Shown in pieces: positions 1 to 11,889 of a stretch of DNA of 64,000 nt (the stretch's first letter is position 1; every line of letters starts with the position of its first letter). The stretch comes from Antrodiella citrinella. Taxonomy: Eukaryota; Basidiomycota; Agaricomycetes; Polyporales; Steccherinaceae. Under the pieces are notes generated by a model. That model was not told the DNA's origin. It ran no database searches and saw only the letters and a list, made by a program, of their open reading frames with translations. Location of the stretch: contig SGPM01000115.1 of NCBI GenBank assembly GCA_004802725.1, positions 1-64,000 of the forward strand, given 5' to 3'. The translations under genes were made by a program, and so were the position numbers.

Positions 1-153
1 GTGACATCTGGCTTTGATATGGCTGGCGCGTAGTCGTTGACAACCCCATTGATGGGTTAGAACGTAGTAACAATCACAGTGTATAGATATAACAAACTCG
101 GTTGTAAGAAAATTGTATTGAAACATGTGTCTATCAATGTGCCTACTTTGCGA

Positions 154-189
154 CAAGACCCTCCACGGCTGCGCGGGTGGAGGGTCTTG
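154..189. repeat. Perfect hairpin upstream of the CRAL-TRIO gene
   Basis: Two 13-base arms (154-166 and 177-189) are perfect reverse complements around a 10-base GC-rich loop. The arm sequence is CAAGACCCTCCAC. It lies about 215 bases before the first start codon. It could be a structured RNA element of a neighbouring transcript or a chance palindrome. No run of T follows it, so it is not a Pol III or bacterial-type terminator. Confidence 0.6.
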
Positions 190-404
190 ATTTGAGACTA
201 ATAAGGGTCCTGACTTGTCTTGAGACGTCTTGCGCAACGTAATTTTGTCTTGTAAGCCGAAACTCTTGTAAGGTCGGCAGGAAACTTCCGACAGATTTCA
301 ACCAATATCGCCTCGGCGCTCTTTATCGTCCCTAGTAGCACGCCGACTACAGAATGCACTTTGCCACTTTTCTGTTCATCTCCTCGCTGCGATAGAAAGT
401 CTCC

Positions 405-1960
405 ATGAGCATACATGCAACGCTCAGAGGTCAACTGGAGACTTTGCAGAAGCTTTATGACACCAATATAGAAGATGTTCGCACTCTACAGAACGTCATG
501 CTCAAGGACCTTCTGCCCGGCTTAATTGACGAGCTCAGATTGACTGAGGCGCAGAGGGACGGAATGGAAAGTTGGCTTCAAGATACTGGTGAGTTTTCTG
601 ACATACTTACGCCACTATGAAGTTAACTTTCCGCAGCCTCGATATTTCGTACGCTGAAGGTACGCACTTTCAGTGTGTTAGCATCCCCCCAGGTTAATCT
701 TCCTACCACAGCGACACAAGTTCACCAATTCATTTGCTCTGGAAGCTCTTCAAAATACCCTGACTTGGCGCGTCTCCTCATTGCCTGCCCTGGATGCTGT
801 TCCACAGACCCCATTCTTGCGTTGCCTGCCTCCCACGACCCACGACCCATTTGGCCGTCCTATTGTCCTCATGCGGCTGGCAGAACTCAACGGGGACTCG
901 GAATCCCTGAAACCTATAATTATACGCAATATGGAATTGTTTCGCCTCCATCTGGAAAGCTTGAACTCACAGAGCAGAGAAGACATTGAGTTTCGACCTA
1001 TACTTCAATATGTTGCTCTTCTGGATATCAAGTGTACATCATTCTCTAGCATGGTGAGTGATAGATCGCCCTTGAGAAGTGCGCTAGGCTGAACACACTT
1101 GCGTAGCACAACGTTAATATGCTAAGCTGGTATCTCAATGAGCTTCTTCCTCGGTTTCCCGGGCTGTTAGCGGCTGGTAAGACAGATATCTTGATTGTTC
1201 GTCTGCACACACCTCAGCTCATGGTCTTGTTAGTATTTGTGCTTAATTACTCTTGGGCGCATAACGGCTTGTGGAGTATTGCGAAGTACGTTCTGTCGCT
1301 ATGCTCATCATCGCTCATACTGAGTTCGTGTCGCAGACGGACGCTGCCGTCCTCGGCACTTGGCAGGGTCTTCTTTCCTAGCCAGGCGGAATTGCTCGAA
1401 TACTTCTCACCCAGCATGATCCCGCAAGGTCAGTCCGAGATGTGTGCACGTGTCACTCCCCTTCTCAGACATATTGCTCGACAGAATACGGAGGTGACAT
1501 GTCACCTCTTTCCGAGTTGGACGATCCGTTGAATTCCTATCTGCACCCCGTTTCGGATGGGTCCGAACGCATTGCCACCTCTACGACGACGTCTCCCANG
1601 GATACGTCGTCTTCCCCCCTCCCTCCCGCCACCCACAGACCCTCAACCAAGAAACCTGCGCTGTCTCGCACTTCTCGCCTGAACCCTTTTTACGGATACC
1701 CAGTCACCTACACGGAGCCAACGGCCTCGACGCCCACGCTCCGCTTCGGACGTCGTCGAAAGCGCGATCTGTTGCGTACTCTGGCACAATTGTGGTGGAT
1801 GCGATGGAGGATACCCGCGACAGTGACACTATGTATTTTCGTGCTATTGCTCGTCGTATTGGCGCGGACGCGGAGGAGCTTGTGGTCGCGGAGGTGGCGG
1901 TGGCGATTAAAGAGCCCGCCAGCGCTTCGCCCCGTCGTTGAGATGTTGGCAAATCTATGA
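405..1960 (+). CDS. CRAL-TRIO (Sec14-like) lipid-binding protein with C-terminal membrane anchor
   Basis: Multi-exon gene. A short N-terminal part contains a CRAL-TRIO-N-like stretch (LKRHKFTNSFALEALQ then LTWR). The CRAL-TRIO lobe follows, with the typical DPFGRPIVLMRL entry, a VLNYSW strand and FFPSQAELLEYFSP running into IPQEYGGD, the family's closing EYGG motif. That motif forms only when the acceptor at about 1481 is used, which supports the model. After the lobe come a Ser/Thr/Pro-rich spacer and a hydrophobic helix (ATVTLCIFVLLLVVLA) followed by Arg/Trp-rich residues, so the protein is probably tail-anchored. Family members bind phosphatidylinositol or other small lipids; the ligand here is unknown. 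Start chosen at the first ATG giving the N-terminal helix. One N (1599) falls in the spacer. The gene is convergent with the phosphatase gene that ends at 2808. Confidence 0.85.
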
Positions 1961-2807
1961 CTTCCGCCCGCCGTGAGGCTCTGTCCTTTGCGTTTTGCTG
2001 CTGTTGTTTGTTTAAGCATATACTAATCCGGCTTACCGTCCCCATCATCGTGCTCGTACATTTTTCTGGCCGTTATGTATTTTAGTTGCTTTGGATATTC
2101 TATCTCCCGGCTATGCTGTGTGCTACCTCAGTGTTATTCCTTAGTCTGGCGGCTGTAACGCCGTTGCTCGTTCTCCCAATACCTGCGGCCGAGAAGAAAT
2201 GTTCGACGTTCCTAACGGTATTCAATCACCCGGCGGGATGTGGCATTATCGGTTGATCGCCCTCTCGACCCGACGTATACGCCACATCGTCAGCTCTAAT
2301 CGGTGGGTGACTGCCACGGCCTAGGTCACATTTAAGCAACACGCTCTCGATCGACGATGAAATAGCTGCAGAAGAAGCGACAGTCAATGGGCAGTAAGGG
2401 GAACTCGATGGACTAACGGAGGGACGAATGCGCGCGTACTGCAGGGGGCGGCGGTGGCTGTAATGATGGGTTGACGCTTCCTCTCTCACAGCAGCTCTGA
2501 TCTGCACGAACCCATTGGCTACCCCAATCTCGCGTGCAATCATATGCCATTAGAGCTGTTGAGTCACCGTAGACAGCTTTCACAGAAGGTCAGAAGCCGA
2601 GGGCCAGCGCGAGATATGGGATGTGACCCAAGGCTCGATACCAGCTGGAAACCGTAATTTGTTCACGGGTCCAACCGTGCGGGAGCACTGAATGCGCCGT
2701 GAGGATGAAAAAGGCTGTACAACGTCCAAAAGATATTAGAATTCCACGCAAGAATACCGATACATATGTCCTGCCGGAACGTCGTGAACTAGTAGTCCGT
2801 ACATAGT
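1961..2807. other. Intergenic region between convergent genes
   Basis: About 850 bases between the stops of the CRAL-TRIO and phosphatase genes. Only short unsupported reading frames are present. No repeat or RNA gene was recognised; it probably holds the two 3' untranslated regions. Confidence 0.5.
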
Positions 2808-4154
2808 TTATAAGAAATATTCCGGTAGCTGTGTGAAAGAGAAAGAGGGACACTCGTGAAATCAACGATCAATTAATGGAACGACAAGTGCGATCACGTA
2901 CCTTCCCTCCAGCGTTTTGCGCAGCTTGATGACTTGGTCCGTCGCGTTCGTTCTCGGGTGCCGCTTGGAACACATTGAAGAACCTTTCTCCGTCCGGGCG
3001 CACTTCCAGGATGCTCGCGGAGTTTCCACAACGATAGCAATAATTCGGAGCTGACCACACTGTCGACAGATGTCCATCAAACAGCAACGCAAAGCCTTCC
3101 ATGCACAGTTGGTGTGCGCGCAAAATATGTGACATGTTGTTCGTCTCCAGGAACTTGTACACCACGCCAGAGCCAAATGTATACCCAGCGCCGCTGTCAC
3201 GAACGAAATATGAGCACGGCAACAGACCGAAAAATATAATGGGAAGGACATTACCGCGGCGATATGGCGAAGTCCTCTTTCTCTGCATCAGGGTCAGACC
3301 ACACGAGGTCTGCCATTGGTCCCTCATGAGGGATTTCTGAATACACGGTCAGAAACATATTCCGAGCCCAGTGGCCGGTCAAAAATACCTCGAAACCGGT
3401 CGTAGACTTTGATTTGGTCTATCGAATGTATTGAGGGTGATAGACCTGGGTGCAATCAGGTGAGTCATGGAAGAGGTCTGACATACGAAACACACTCACC
3501 GCCATGGACACAGAAGATCTTGTCGTCAATCACAACAGAAAGGGTCAAGTAGTCAAACATGTCGGTGAAATATGTCCACACATGTGACGACCCATACTTC
3601 CTGACGCATTCGGTGTAGAAACCATACGTCTGCGAATACCATAAGAAGTTACGCCACGAAGACCTTCACAGATCCGCATTACCCACCTGGGTTACCGCTC
3701 TCGACTCGTGGTTCCCTCTTATCAACTGTATCCGATCGGGGTAGCGCAGTTTGAGACATGTCAACAGTGATATAGTTTCGACGCTAAACAGCCCGCGGTC
3801 GACATAATCCCCTGTTCACAGATTCAGTTCGGATATCAGCATACAAGTCAAGTCAAACGCACCAAGGAAGAGGTAATTCGTGTTGGGTGCATAACCACCT
3901 ATCCGGAAGATCTCTATCAGGTCGTAGAACTGTCTTGAATCATTGATCAATACACGTTCTCGGGGACAGGGATGGTCTTGTGCTCACCCATGGATGTCTC
4001 CCACTACCGTGACCGGTGCGCTAACATGGATCACATTGGACTCTCGCATCAGCACCTCCTTTGTCTTTTCGCATATTTCGCGTAGGAGAGCTTCGTGTAA
4101 TAGCTGTTTCCGTAGTAGTTGCTGTATGCATGCGTCGAGGTCGAAGGGGGCCAT
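2808..4154 (-). CDS. PP2A-family serine/threonine phosphatase catalytic subunit, Ppg1-like
   Basis: Reading the minus strand and joining exons gives the whole PPP-phosphatase core: [13 protein letters not shown] metal motif (GDxHG), [34 protein letters not shown] and [13 protein letters not shown]. The start [10 protein letters not shown] (ATG at 4154) matches the N-terminus usual for this family (about 310-330 residues). The last exon is very short: a minus-strand intron beginning GTACGTGATC joins NAGGK to LPEYFL and a stop at 2808-2810. The YFL end is the PP2A-type C-terminus, whose leucine can be carboxymethylated. KFLETNN before ILRAHQL and the rest of the core look closer to Ppg1 than to PP4 or Sit4/PP6, but this is from memory of the family. 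Metal-binding residues all appear intact. Probably a cytoplasmic/nuclear holoenzyme subunit. Confidence 0.9.
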
Positions 4155-6422
4155 AGTAGGAACTGTATTTTGGCCCTGCCGCACAGATGCAAGTCAAGTG
4201 AAAGTATGATCCAAAACGTAATACAGGCGCTTGTCAATAATGGATCTTTGTTTGACTTTGTTAGGCTATGGCGTCTCCGCTACTCTTGGCACCTCCTTCC
4301 CGCTTGACTTGAACTTCACCGTGACGAACCGCCATTCACTCATCAGCTGAGTAGGGATTCTAGAGTTCTTCTGACGATAAATTGGATCCAATCCGAATCC
4401 AAACGAATGATCACCGCTTTTTCATCTTTTCTCCTCGAGGACTAGCTCAAAAAACGGCAACTGTATTCCAAGTTCGCGACCCGTAAATTCAGGAAGACCG
4501 TGGCAGCGATGTTGTCATAGACCTAGGATCCAATTTCCCTTGCCTGAATGGTAGGTATGGTCAATTGTTTCAGAATCCACACATGCAACAGATGATGTGC
4601 TGTCCCCGAAGTTGGAAATATGTGTCGCGGACCACATGGCTTTTCCTGGATGGTCAGTTTCACCTTGACGCATGCTCACATAACAGATAGTTCGCTGCTC
4701 GCAACCATCTCGAAGATCGTCGAGCACTGCATCCTCTGGCTAGAAGCCTTACCATTCCTCACTCCATACGGGTACTATTTGGCTGTACAGCTCCTTCGGG
4801 TCCAGAAGAATCTAAACTCATGATAGTCCACCCAGCAGCCTACGCCATGCAACGTACTTCACCCTCTTCGGATTAGGCTCAGAAGCACACCGGACACTTC
4901 GTCTTCCCTGATTCTGAGATCGGGAGCGCTTCTTTGTCCGTGTTTTACGGCATCGTATATCCACTCACCGGACTATACACTCGTTGGGTATTGCGAATGA
5001 GGTGAGTGCAGACTAAATCGCATTCAATTGGGTGTAAGATCGCGATATGACTTTTTTTTTCGCAGACGCTGTGCTATTAGGGTCTGCCTATGGTCTACCC
5101 TGTGCTTCGCCCGACTTGAGCTCGGAGGGTAGTTGGAATGTATGACGTTCGTCTTGAAGAACATACCTCTTGACGCCCACCAACGTACGATCCGTCAAAT
5201 GACCTTGTGTTCAGGGCGCCCACAAGCCATACGTGTCAACTTGAACACACGGGTGCAGTCGCTTTGGTGCGGACATACAGTGATCTCGATTTTAAGACAG
5301 TGCCCATGTGATGTGCAACAATGGGGTGGGGACGGACCGACAGGTCTGTGCAGTTCGTGGGTTGGAATCCCTTGTATGCGGTCTACATGGAATCACCCCG
5401 AGATGATTGACTTCTACTCCATTCACTTAGATCATGCATCGCTTGAAGGTTATTCGCACTTTCACTCCTTGGTAATTGATCCGGACCAAACTAGCCTGCA
5501 CCTGATGTGGTCAGCACTTGCTATAGATGGATCTATGTTTCTCTCCGCGAATATCGATGACTGTAGCGGAAAGCGTGTAGAACGACCCGACGGTGTGATA
5601 CAGAACACAGTACCTCGGACAACAGCGATCGCTGCGAACACAACGCAGCCGACCGTTCAAACAGTCACACGGATCTTGCTGGACCTAGACCCAAGTCGGC
5701 AGGGGGACATACACTCCGCTGTGAAAGAGCACAGCTCATAATTGAGAATCAAGATTGGGTACACAGGTTTTGCACACGAAGGAGGTGTACAAGAGGGAGC
5801 CCATCTCCGGCATCTCGGGTATTCTGTTCCCCGGCTTCTGCCGCGAAGGGCGATCGAAGAATTCTCGAGCGGCACTGACGAAAAAAATCACCGTCTCTCC
5901 GACTGCGATTTGGAATTAGCGGCTTGCGACCTGGTTCTATGTTCATATTCATGTCTTCTTCCACTTTCAGTCCACTTCTTATGTTTTTAGTACCACTCGG
6001 AGGCTGCTCCCTCCGACCTTCCTGCCCAAGAGGGTGAGAGGCAGACGAACGCTTCCGCAGCCTCAGTGCGCGCAAGCTGTCGGAGTTGCTTGTTGCAACG
6101 AGCGCGACATACAGCATCGTTGCATCGAAGCTGATTTGGGAGTCGCCTTCCCCATCTCGTGCACGCAGCTATCTATCAAATGCTCAGATCGCTCTTGTTA
6201 AGTCTCTAACCTAAAAAGATGCGAATAATTCCAGAGGTCCCTCGGCCTAACACGTCTTCGGAACGCTCGTAGATGCTGGCACTTTGCAAGATGTGGTCCG
6301 GACGGACGTGATCATTTACGCGACAAGCATAATGTCAGATCCTGGTCACCGATGTCCGCGTACCCCTACGAGTTGCTCTATGCATGCTGGAAGCCTAAAA
6401 TAATGTCAGGCTAGGTCGAGCA
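4155..6422. other. Region without a supported gene
   Basis: This is upstream of the phosphatase and of the zinc-finger gene. The longest open frame runs 5133-5741 (+, about 200 residues, start MECMTFVLKNIPLD). It has no domain I recognise, and the first 1 kb around it is rich in stops in all frames. A minus-strand frame at 5749-6117 is Arg/Ser-rich. Either could be a fragment of an unrecognised or decayed gene; I do not call a gene. Confidence 0.35.
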
Positions 6423-6428
6423 TATAAG
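6423..6428 (+). promoter_or_regulatory. TATA box of the C2H2 gene
   Basis: CATATAAGG lies about 65 bases before the ATG at 6491, the same spacing seen for several other genes in this window. Confidence 0.6.
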
Positions 6429-6490
6429 GTTGGCATCCTGTCCTCGTCATCCTTCAACAACAACCTTGAAACCGCATACCTCCGCGTCAA

Positions 6491-7324
6491 ATGGATCCCT
6501 CCCTTTACTACGCATACGAGCAGCAGCCACGCTCGCGGTCGCTGGCATCCACCACTGACCACTCTCGCTACATGACCTCTCCCATGCAACATTCGTACGA
6601 CGCCACACAGTACCAGTCGCATTACCAGGGAGGACACCCTCGTCTGGACTACGTTCCCGAGGAATATCCAACGAACACGTATTCCTCCCACTCGCCGCAG
6701 AGTACGATGTCGGTGGCATCGAGTGCCTCTTACCCCGGTTCTATGCGTTCGTCACTGTCCTTCCGCTCCACCATTCGTTACACTAACTCACGTCGGACAT
6801 TTACAGCACACCAGTCGAGCCCTCGAGAACAAACTACTGTCATGCCCGGTAGCCGTTCCGTCAGCCAGCCGGTTCCCCAAAACTATACAGCGTACGGGCA
6901 GCAGCTCTCGCCTGGAGGCTACCCAGCGCAGCCGTCCCAGGATCACTACGCGCGACATCACCATCAGTCTGCGCAGGGCGGTGTGTCGTACGGTGAAGGC
7001 AGTCCGCAGATGCAGCACACGGGCTACAACAACTACGCCCACAGTTCCCTCTCCTCTCACCACCCTCGTCGCACGCACCCTGCCGTGTCCCCCGTTCCCA
7101 TCCCTCCCGCCTCTCCCACCGGCATCGAGCGGTACGCCTGCGATAGGTGTGACAAAACCTTCTCTCGCGCACACGATCGGAAGCGGCACTTCGAGACGCA
7201 CCACTCCCCGCAGCCCGCGTCGCACAGGTGCCCGTTCTGCAAGAAAGACTTTAGCAGGGCGGATTCCCTCAAGCGGCATTGCGACAACGGCTGCGACAAG
7301 GATCCAAACCGGGAGAATGCCTGA
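6491..7324 (+). CDS. C2H2 zinc-finger transcription factor
   Basis: Open frame of 277 residues. The first 210 are low complexity, rich in Ser, Tyr, Gln, His and Pro, as in many fungal activators. Two tandem fingers close the protein: YACDRCDKTFSRAHDRKRHF with HH, then CPFCKKDFSRADSLKRHC ending in Cys. The second finger is therefore CCHC rather than CCHH. Basic residues and Ser/Arg/Asp in the helices fit DNA contact. The predicted role is a nuclear sequence-specific DNA-binding regulator; target genes are unknown. A 60-nt segment (6747-6806) looks like an optional in-frame intron (see findings), so the real protein may be 257 residues. A TATA box lies 65 bases upstream. Confidence 0.88.
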   Translation: MDPSLYYAYEQQPRSRSLASTTDHSRYMTSPMQHSYDATQYQSHYQGGHPRLDYVPEEYPTNTYSSHSPQSTMSVASSASYPGSMRSSLSFRSTIRYTNSRRTFTAHQSSPREQTTVMPGSRSVSQPVPQNYTAYGQQLSPGGYPAQPSQDHYARHHHQSAQGGVSYGEGSPQMQHTGYNNYAHSSLSSHHPRRTHPAVSPVPIPPASPTGIERYACDRCDKTFSRAHDRKRHFETHHSPQPASHRCPFCKKDFSRADSLKRHCDNGCDKDPNRENA

Positions 7325-9607
7325 TTCGCGTGCCCGATTAATGGACCTGTTGCTTTTTTGCGCCTGTCTGTGCATTTGAATTTGTTGTAGGTGCACTTTA
7401 AAGATATATCTTACGCATTGTATTCGGATTGAAAACTACCAGTTTCCCCCCGTGTTAATATTTTTAGACATCGTCGTTCTGTCACCTTAGTACCTGCTTC
7501 TTGTTATGCTCCTCCGCTGAATGTATTGGATGTAGTGTGTGTACTGTACAGTTGGTCCATTAATTCATTATCGCCGTCATATGACCGAGTCCTCGGAATT
7601 GCGCGAGTTGGAGCTACAGGGAGCGTAAGAAGATCCGCAGATCCTGTTGCGCTGAATAACGAGAGTTCAGAGTTGCCGGCGGGCTGGCATACGACGAGAG
7701 AGCAACGGACGGTCGCTGTCGACAAGACTATCGGAGATCACGCCAGCCCACGACGCGTCGCGAAGCAAGAAGGACGTCGAAGCCAAAAGAAAATTGTCCC
7801 CGATGGTGGATCGTAGATTGCATCGCCCAGAGGGCTGACGTCGACGTCGGGAGCACGTGTGTGCATTGGCAACGGTAACGGCGAACACGGGGAAGGTGAT
7901 CTGCACCCTTTCATTGCGAAGATGCAAGATGTGTTGCAGGCGAGCTCTATTCCGACGGCGGGAGAATCACCCAGGCAGCGAAGCACCCCGTCATCTCTCC
8001 AACAATCCTTTTGAAACCCGGATGCGACACCGAGAACACTATTATCCCGCGGAGAAGAGGAACAGGGACGGAAAACCAACCGAGGAAGGCAGGGAGAAGG
8101 AGCCCTCAAAGCAAGTATATCAGAGACGGGATCATTGTTGCAGCATTTCGAATGAACGAAGGAGGCCATACGTCGTGTAGGGGTGGATCGGCAATCTGAA
8201 CGAGACCTCCAGTGAGTGGGAAGGGGAGTGACCTGGTCGAGGGAGGCGGATCCGTTAGCGATTCCAGCGCATTTTGAGAAATTTCGGGCGCGGTGCTTAC
8301 TTGGGCAAGAGCGCTGTGACAGACAGAAAAGGGAGTCGGCCGTCGAAAACCGGTCTTCATGCTCGTAACAAAATTACAGATTTTGCACCGCCAACAATAG
8401 ATATCAAATTGTTTTGGACAGATAACCGACGACGGCGGAGCGCAGTTGAAATGCAAGGTAACCCTGTGGAATGGCTCAGTGTGGAAGCGGTTCAGTGACA
8501 TGTAAACATCAAGGTGACCAACAACTTGCACCACGGGTGCATGAGAATTACGTCCAAAATCATGTGAATAGAATCTGCCATGTATCCATTTGCAGTGAGA
8601 ACCCAGTCCGAAGCGAACAAGAAACACAATAGAGCATCTCGCGAGGGCAATTGCTGCGTCCGGTGAGGAGATCCCGCTATCTCGACATACGAAGACTTCC
8701 ACCCACAGGTGTTGTCTGCTGCCACAGGGCGAACGTCGTGCAGACGGCGTTGCAGAACACAGGTGCGAGGGTTCCGCAGATCCGGCCCTGGGGGCTCTGC
8801 CTTCCTGTTCTTAGTGGCGCAACCACAGCCGCGATGAAGACCGGAGTGAAAAGGAACAGGGGCCCCCAGTGCCGGCCTGCTAGACGAAATCATCGGGGCT
8901 CGTAAATTGAATCTTGGAAGTCAAATTCGAGGCTGCTGCGGTGAACGGCGTGACATGCGCGTTTCAAGTGCCGCCCTCTGCAAGAAAAGGTGTCCCGAGT
9001 GAGCGGCGCAATACATTGTCCTTACGTCGTACGTCGACAACAACGTGAATGTCGTCAAGGTCAACGAACGCATGCTTCTCCGGACCTGGTCAGCTGTTGG
9101 AGACAACACATAGGAAAGAAAAGCCGACCGGGAATATTATTCTCATTCAAGAAATGGAAACGGCGTGTCTGCGGATGCTCAACATTGACGTATGCTATCT
9201 GCAACGCTTGCTAATCCTAGATGTGCGCTCGGTTAAGGGATCTCATCGCAAACTCCTGTCAGGCCAACGTTCCTATTGGTAAGTAGACACTAAGCAGGAG
9301 ACGGATTGTCGAAAGTTGGAAATGCTTTCCATACAATTCCGCTGAGTTGTTTTGTTTTGCGACTTGGAAGGACCCGACAGCGGAGCGAGAGCCACCGCCT
9401 TGATCGCACTGCGGACAGATGAGGACAAAGTCGACTTTGTGACCACGATGTTGGGTCCCGACGGCCAGTCGTCACCGAGATAAACGGCCACCTCCGAAGC
9501 AACACAACTGGGAAGCATGATAGAGTTGCGTGAGAACAATGCATTGCACAAAAATTACATGAAAAAAATCAAACGGGCAGAACCAGACCTGGAGAGGCGG
9601 TCGACAT
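7325..9607. other. Region with a possible unrecognised minus-strand gene
   Basis: No confident gene. On the minus strand several frames look partly coding. A segment near 8870-8720 reads as hydrophobic (GPLFLFTPVFIAAVVAPL) and a second at about 8640-8500 reads RDALLCFLFASDWVLTANGY, suggesting a multi-pass membrane protein with introns. Another frame starting at about 9515 (MLPSCVASEVAVYLGDDW) could be a first exon. I could not join these into one frame without stops and recognise no family. The first 200 bases hold the 3' end of the zinc-finger transcript. Confidence 0.3.
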
Positions 9608-10704
9608 TCACTCGTCCTCTTCATCGTCGTCATCCCCACGCTCCAAACCCTCAATTTCGACTCCTTGTCCGTTGGCTTCGTCGTCGTCCCCGTCCCGCTC
9701 GTCGGCCTCGGCTTGCGCCTTCTTTGCCCTCATCTTTTCGATGACTTTACCAGCCTTGTTGAAGATGCCGCCTGTCGGCGCGCCGCATGCTCTACATTTG
9801 GGTGTCTTGGCGAAACGTTTGATCGCGCAGTGCGAGTCAAAGTAGTGACCACAGCGGGTGACGACGGGGTCGGTGTAAGGTTTGCGACAGATGAGACACG
9901 CGAATGGTATGTCGCCATCAGAGTCCGAGTCTGACACGTCCTCGACTTGCTTCTGTGGGTTCTCTGCTAACTTGTCCAGTTGCCAGCCAGCAAGATCTAT
10001 GAGTTGTTGGTCAGTAAATTTACTTGGCACCTTCAGTAATGGTGACTTACATGTTCCACGGTCGTGCAGGAATTTACATGTATCACCAAAACCGCAGTAT
10101 CCGGTTTCTGCATGAAGACCGTTAGCTTCATTCTCGCAGACGCGATGTAGTAGAGTCACACACCTTTATAGTCTTTACACACGTCTGGCTGGTAGTCTGT
10201 GATAGTGACCGTTCGTATTGTACTCCCGCTCGCTCTTTGTGGGCCAACTCGCATGGCTTTGGGGACCTCCTTGCTCTTCTGTAGATGGCTCTTATACGCT
10301 TTCTGACCTCTATACAACCCATCATCAGGTCCCTCTGCATCTTCCGGGTCCTCCCTCCTCTGCTTCTTGGCCAACATCTCCAGTGCCTCGTCCCCTTCCA
10401 AAATATCCAGTGCCGTAGACATATGCGAGCCCTCCGCCGCCCACTTCACGTCTACGCCATCCCGGCTGGAATTCTCGTCGTCGTCCAAGCCGTCTTCCCG
10501 TTGTGAAGCAGTGCGTTTGCTTCCTGCACTGAGCAGGTTCGTGGCCGCTTTTCGCGAGGGAAGCACAACTTCGGACTTTGACGAGGACGGGACCGAAGCG
10601 TGGAGTTGGGACGTGGGTGGAGATGCAGACCGTTTCCGTGACGTTGTAGGGCGACCTCTGGTCTTCTTCTTGAAGAAAGGGACATTAACTTCAGTGGATG
10701 CCAT
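9608..10704 (-). CDS. CWC24: Pre-mRNA-splicing factor Cwc24 (RNF113 family), CCCH plus RING
   Basis: The N-terminal exon begins MASTEVNVPFFKKKTRGR, typical for the family, followed by an acidic/basic linker. Two introns are removed to give the CCCH finger: [20 protein letters not shown] with spacing C-x8-C-x5-C-x3-H. This is followed by DRGTYLAGWQLDK. A C3HC4 RING follows: CLICRKPYTDPVVTRCGHYF through CRACG. The tail is Asp/Glu-rich. In yeast Cwc24 joins the activated spliceosome and helps select the 5' splice site; the human homologue RNF113A does the same job and has ubiquitin-ligase activity. Start chosen at 10704 because the upstream in-frame stretch does not resemble the family. Nuclear. 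A tRNA-Thr lies about 250 bases upstream. Confidence 0.93.
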
Positions 10705-10950
10705 TGGTTTGGTACTTTCGACGTCGGTGTTGTTGTGCAAGAACGAGCGTGCGTTGTAGAGCCTGCGGTGTAGTCTTCTGGTCCAAATGCGCTTAGTAAT
10801 CAACACAAAATCAACAAGACGCGTACATTTATCTGCCCCGCGCTTAAAATCCTTCCCTCGCTGCGGCTCCCTCAACGTTTGCTTAACAGGAAGGTTGGGT
10901 AGATCCTGTTTCCTGTATCCTGAAAGTGGTTCAAAACGAAACAAAAGGAA

Positions 10951-11047
10951 TTCCCACTAGCCGATTTGAACGACTGACCTCGTCATGAAGTCACGGGATT
11001 TCGAATAAGGTACTAGTGACGCGCTCTACCAACTGAGCCAAGTGGGA
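10951..11047 (-). tRNA. tRNA-Thr (AGT) with a 24-nt intron
   Basis: On the minus strand, acceptor arms TCCCACT (11047-11041) and AGTGGGA pair perfectly. The D arm is GCTC/GAGC. The anticodon stem CGTCA/TGACG encloses loop C-T-AGT-A-A. The intron (10987-11010) sits one base 3' of the anticodon, the canonical position. T arm is AGTCG-TTCAAAT-CGGCT and the discriminator is A. The mature length is 73 nt before CCA addition. The anticodon AGT (inosine at 34 after editing) reads ACU/ACC/ACA threonine codons. Confidence 0.93.
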
Positions 11048-11632
11048 ATATGACAGTTGGAGGTCCTCATAGTCATTGTAGCGCTCATGAGCACTTTAGC
11101 GGAGGATGGTGGTGTGAAAGCCCTGACCGCTTCTCCTGGTGGACCCGTCTATCCGTGTTACATCTCGCAAATGCGATGCTTCACGGTCATTTGCTTTTTA
11201 CTTCGAAGGCTACCACCTGACTATGGCTGGGAAGGAATGGAGAGTCAATTGAGAAGTTTGACAATGGAGGTTAAAAATACATTGCATGTACACACATGAA
11301 CATTATGGACCTTCGCTGTTGCTTTGCTGAGGACAATCAACGTTGCATGTCTCTGCGATCTCCAAGTACAGTGATGGAATCTGATGTAAATCCGCGATGG
11401 GAAAGATTATGTCCGAGTCCAGATCAGGCTGGGATCGATTTCATGACTCGGGTATTCGGTCAAATCCCAGTACTCTGAATGCTAAAGTGTACGTGCAACG
11501 TTGCGTTGGGGCACGCTTTGACGATCTTCTCGAAGACGATGGGTCTCCAGATACGCCGACCCTATTGCCTCATGAATGGCGTCGTTGTGGACAACTGTGG
11601 ACCATCAGTCACCCTGTTCAAATGCGATCCAC

Positions 11633-11639
11633 TATAAAA
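11633..11639 (+). promoter_or_regulatory. TATA box of the bZIP gene
   Basis: ACTATAAAAAGG lies about 280 bases before the ATG at 11912, implying a leader of roughly 200-250 bases that contains an upstream ORF. A Gcn4-like half-consensus ATGACTCG occurs at 11443-11450; its use is speculative. Confidence 0.55.
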
Positions 11640-11832
11640 AGGCGCCAACGTGAAAACCCCGCGCGGCAGGCCGGGCCTGGAGGTTAGTCAGCTTCGGCCT
11701 TATCTACGACACTCACGGCTCCTCCTTTCCCTCCTTTCGCCATCGTCAAGCCCGTTCGCAATTTTTCTACTGGCCTTCAGCGACCTCGGAATCGCCGTTG
11801 TGGTGTGTTTCCTCGTCTTCCGTAGCACATAC

Positions 11833-11889
11833 ATGTCCTCACCCTCTGTCGTATTCATGCAGCTCCTTCCCAGCAAATTTTTGATTTAA
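11833..11889 (+). promoter_or_regulatory. Upstream ORF (18 codons) in the bZIP leader
   Basis: ATG at 11833 opens MSSPSVVFMQLLPSKFLI with TAA at 11887-11889, 22 bases before the main ATG at 11912. It lies downstream of the TATA box and so should be in the mRNA unless spliced out. Short uORFs before bZIP activators of the Gcn4/Cpc1 type couple translation to amino-acid supply; whether this one does so is inference. Confidence 0.45.

Noticed and set aside
6788..7396. Long minus-strand frame (about 200 codons) opposite the C2H2 gene
   Set aside because: It is the antisense shadow of the zinc-finger coding sequence; the zinc-finger motifs are only on the + strand.
11650..11889. 79-codon frame before the bZIP gene
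   Set aside because: It begins at GTG rather than ATG; only its last 18 codons from ATG 11833 form a plausible uORF.
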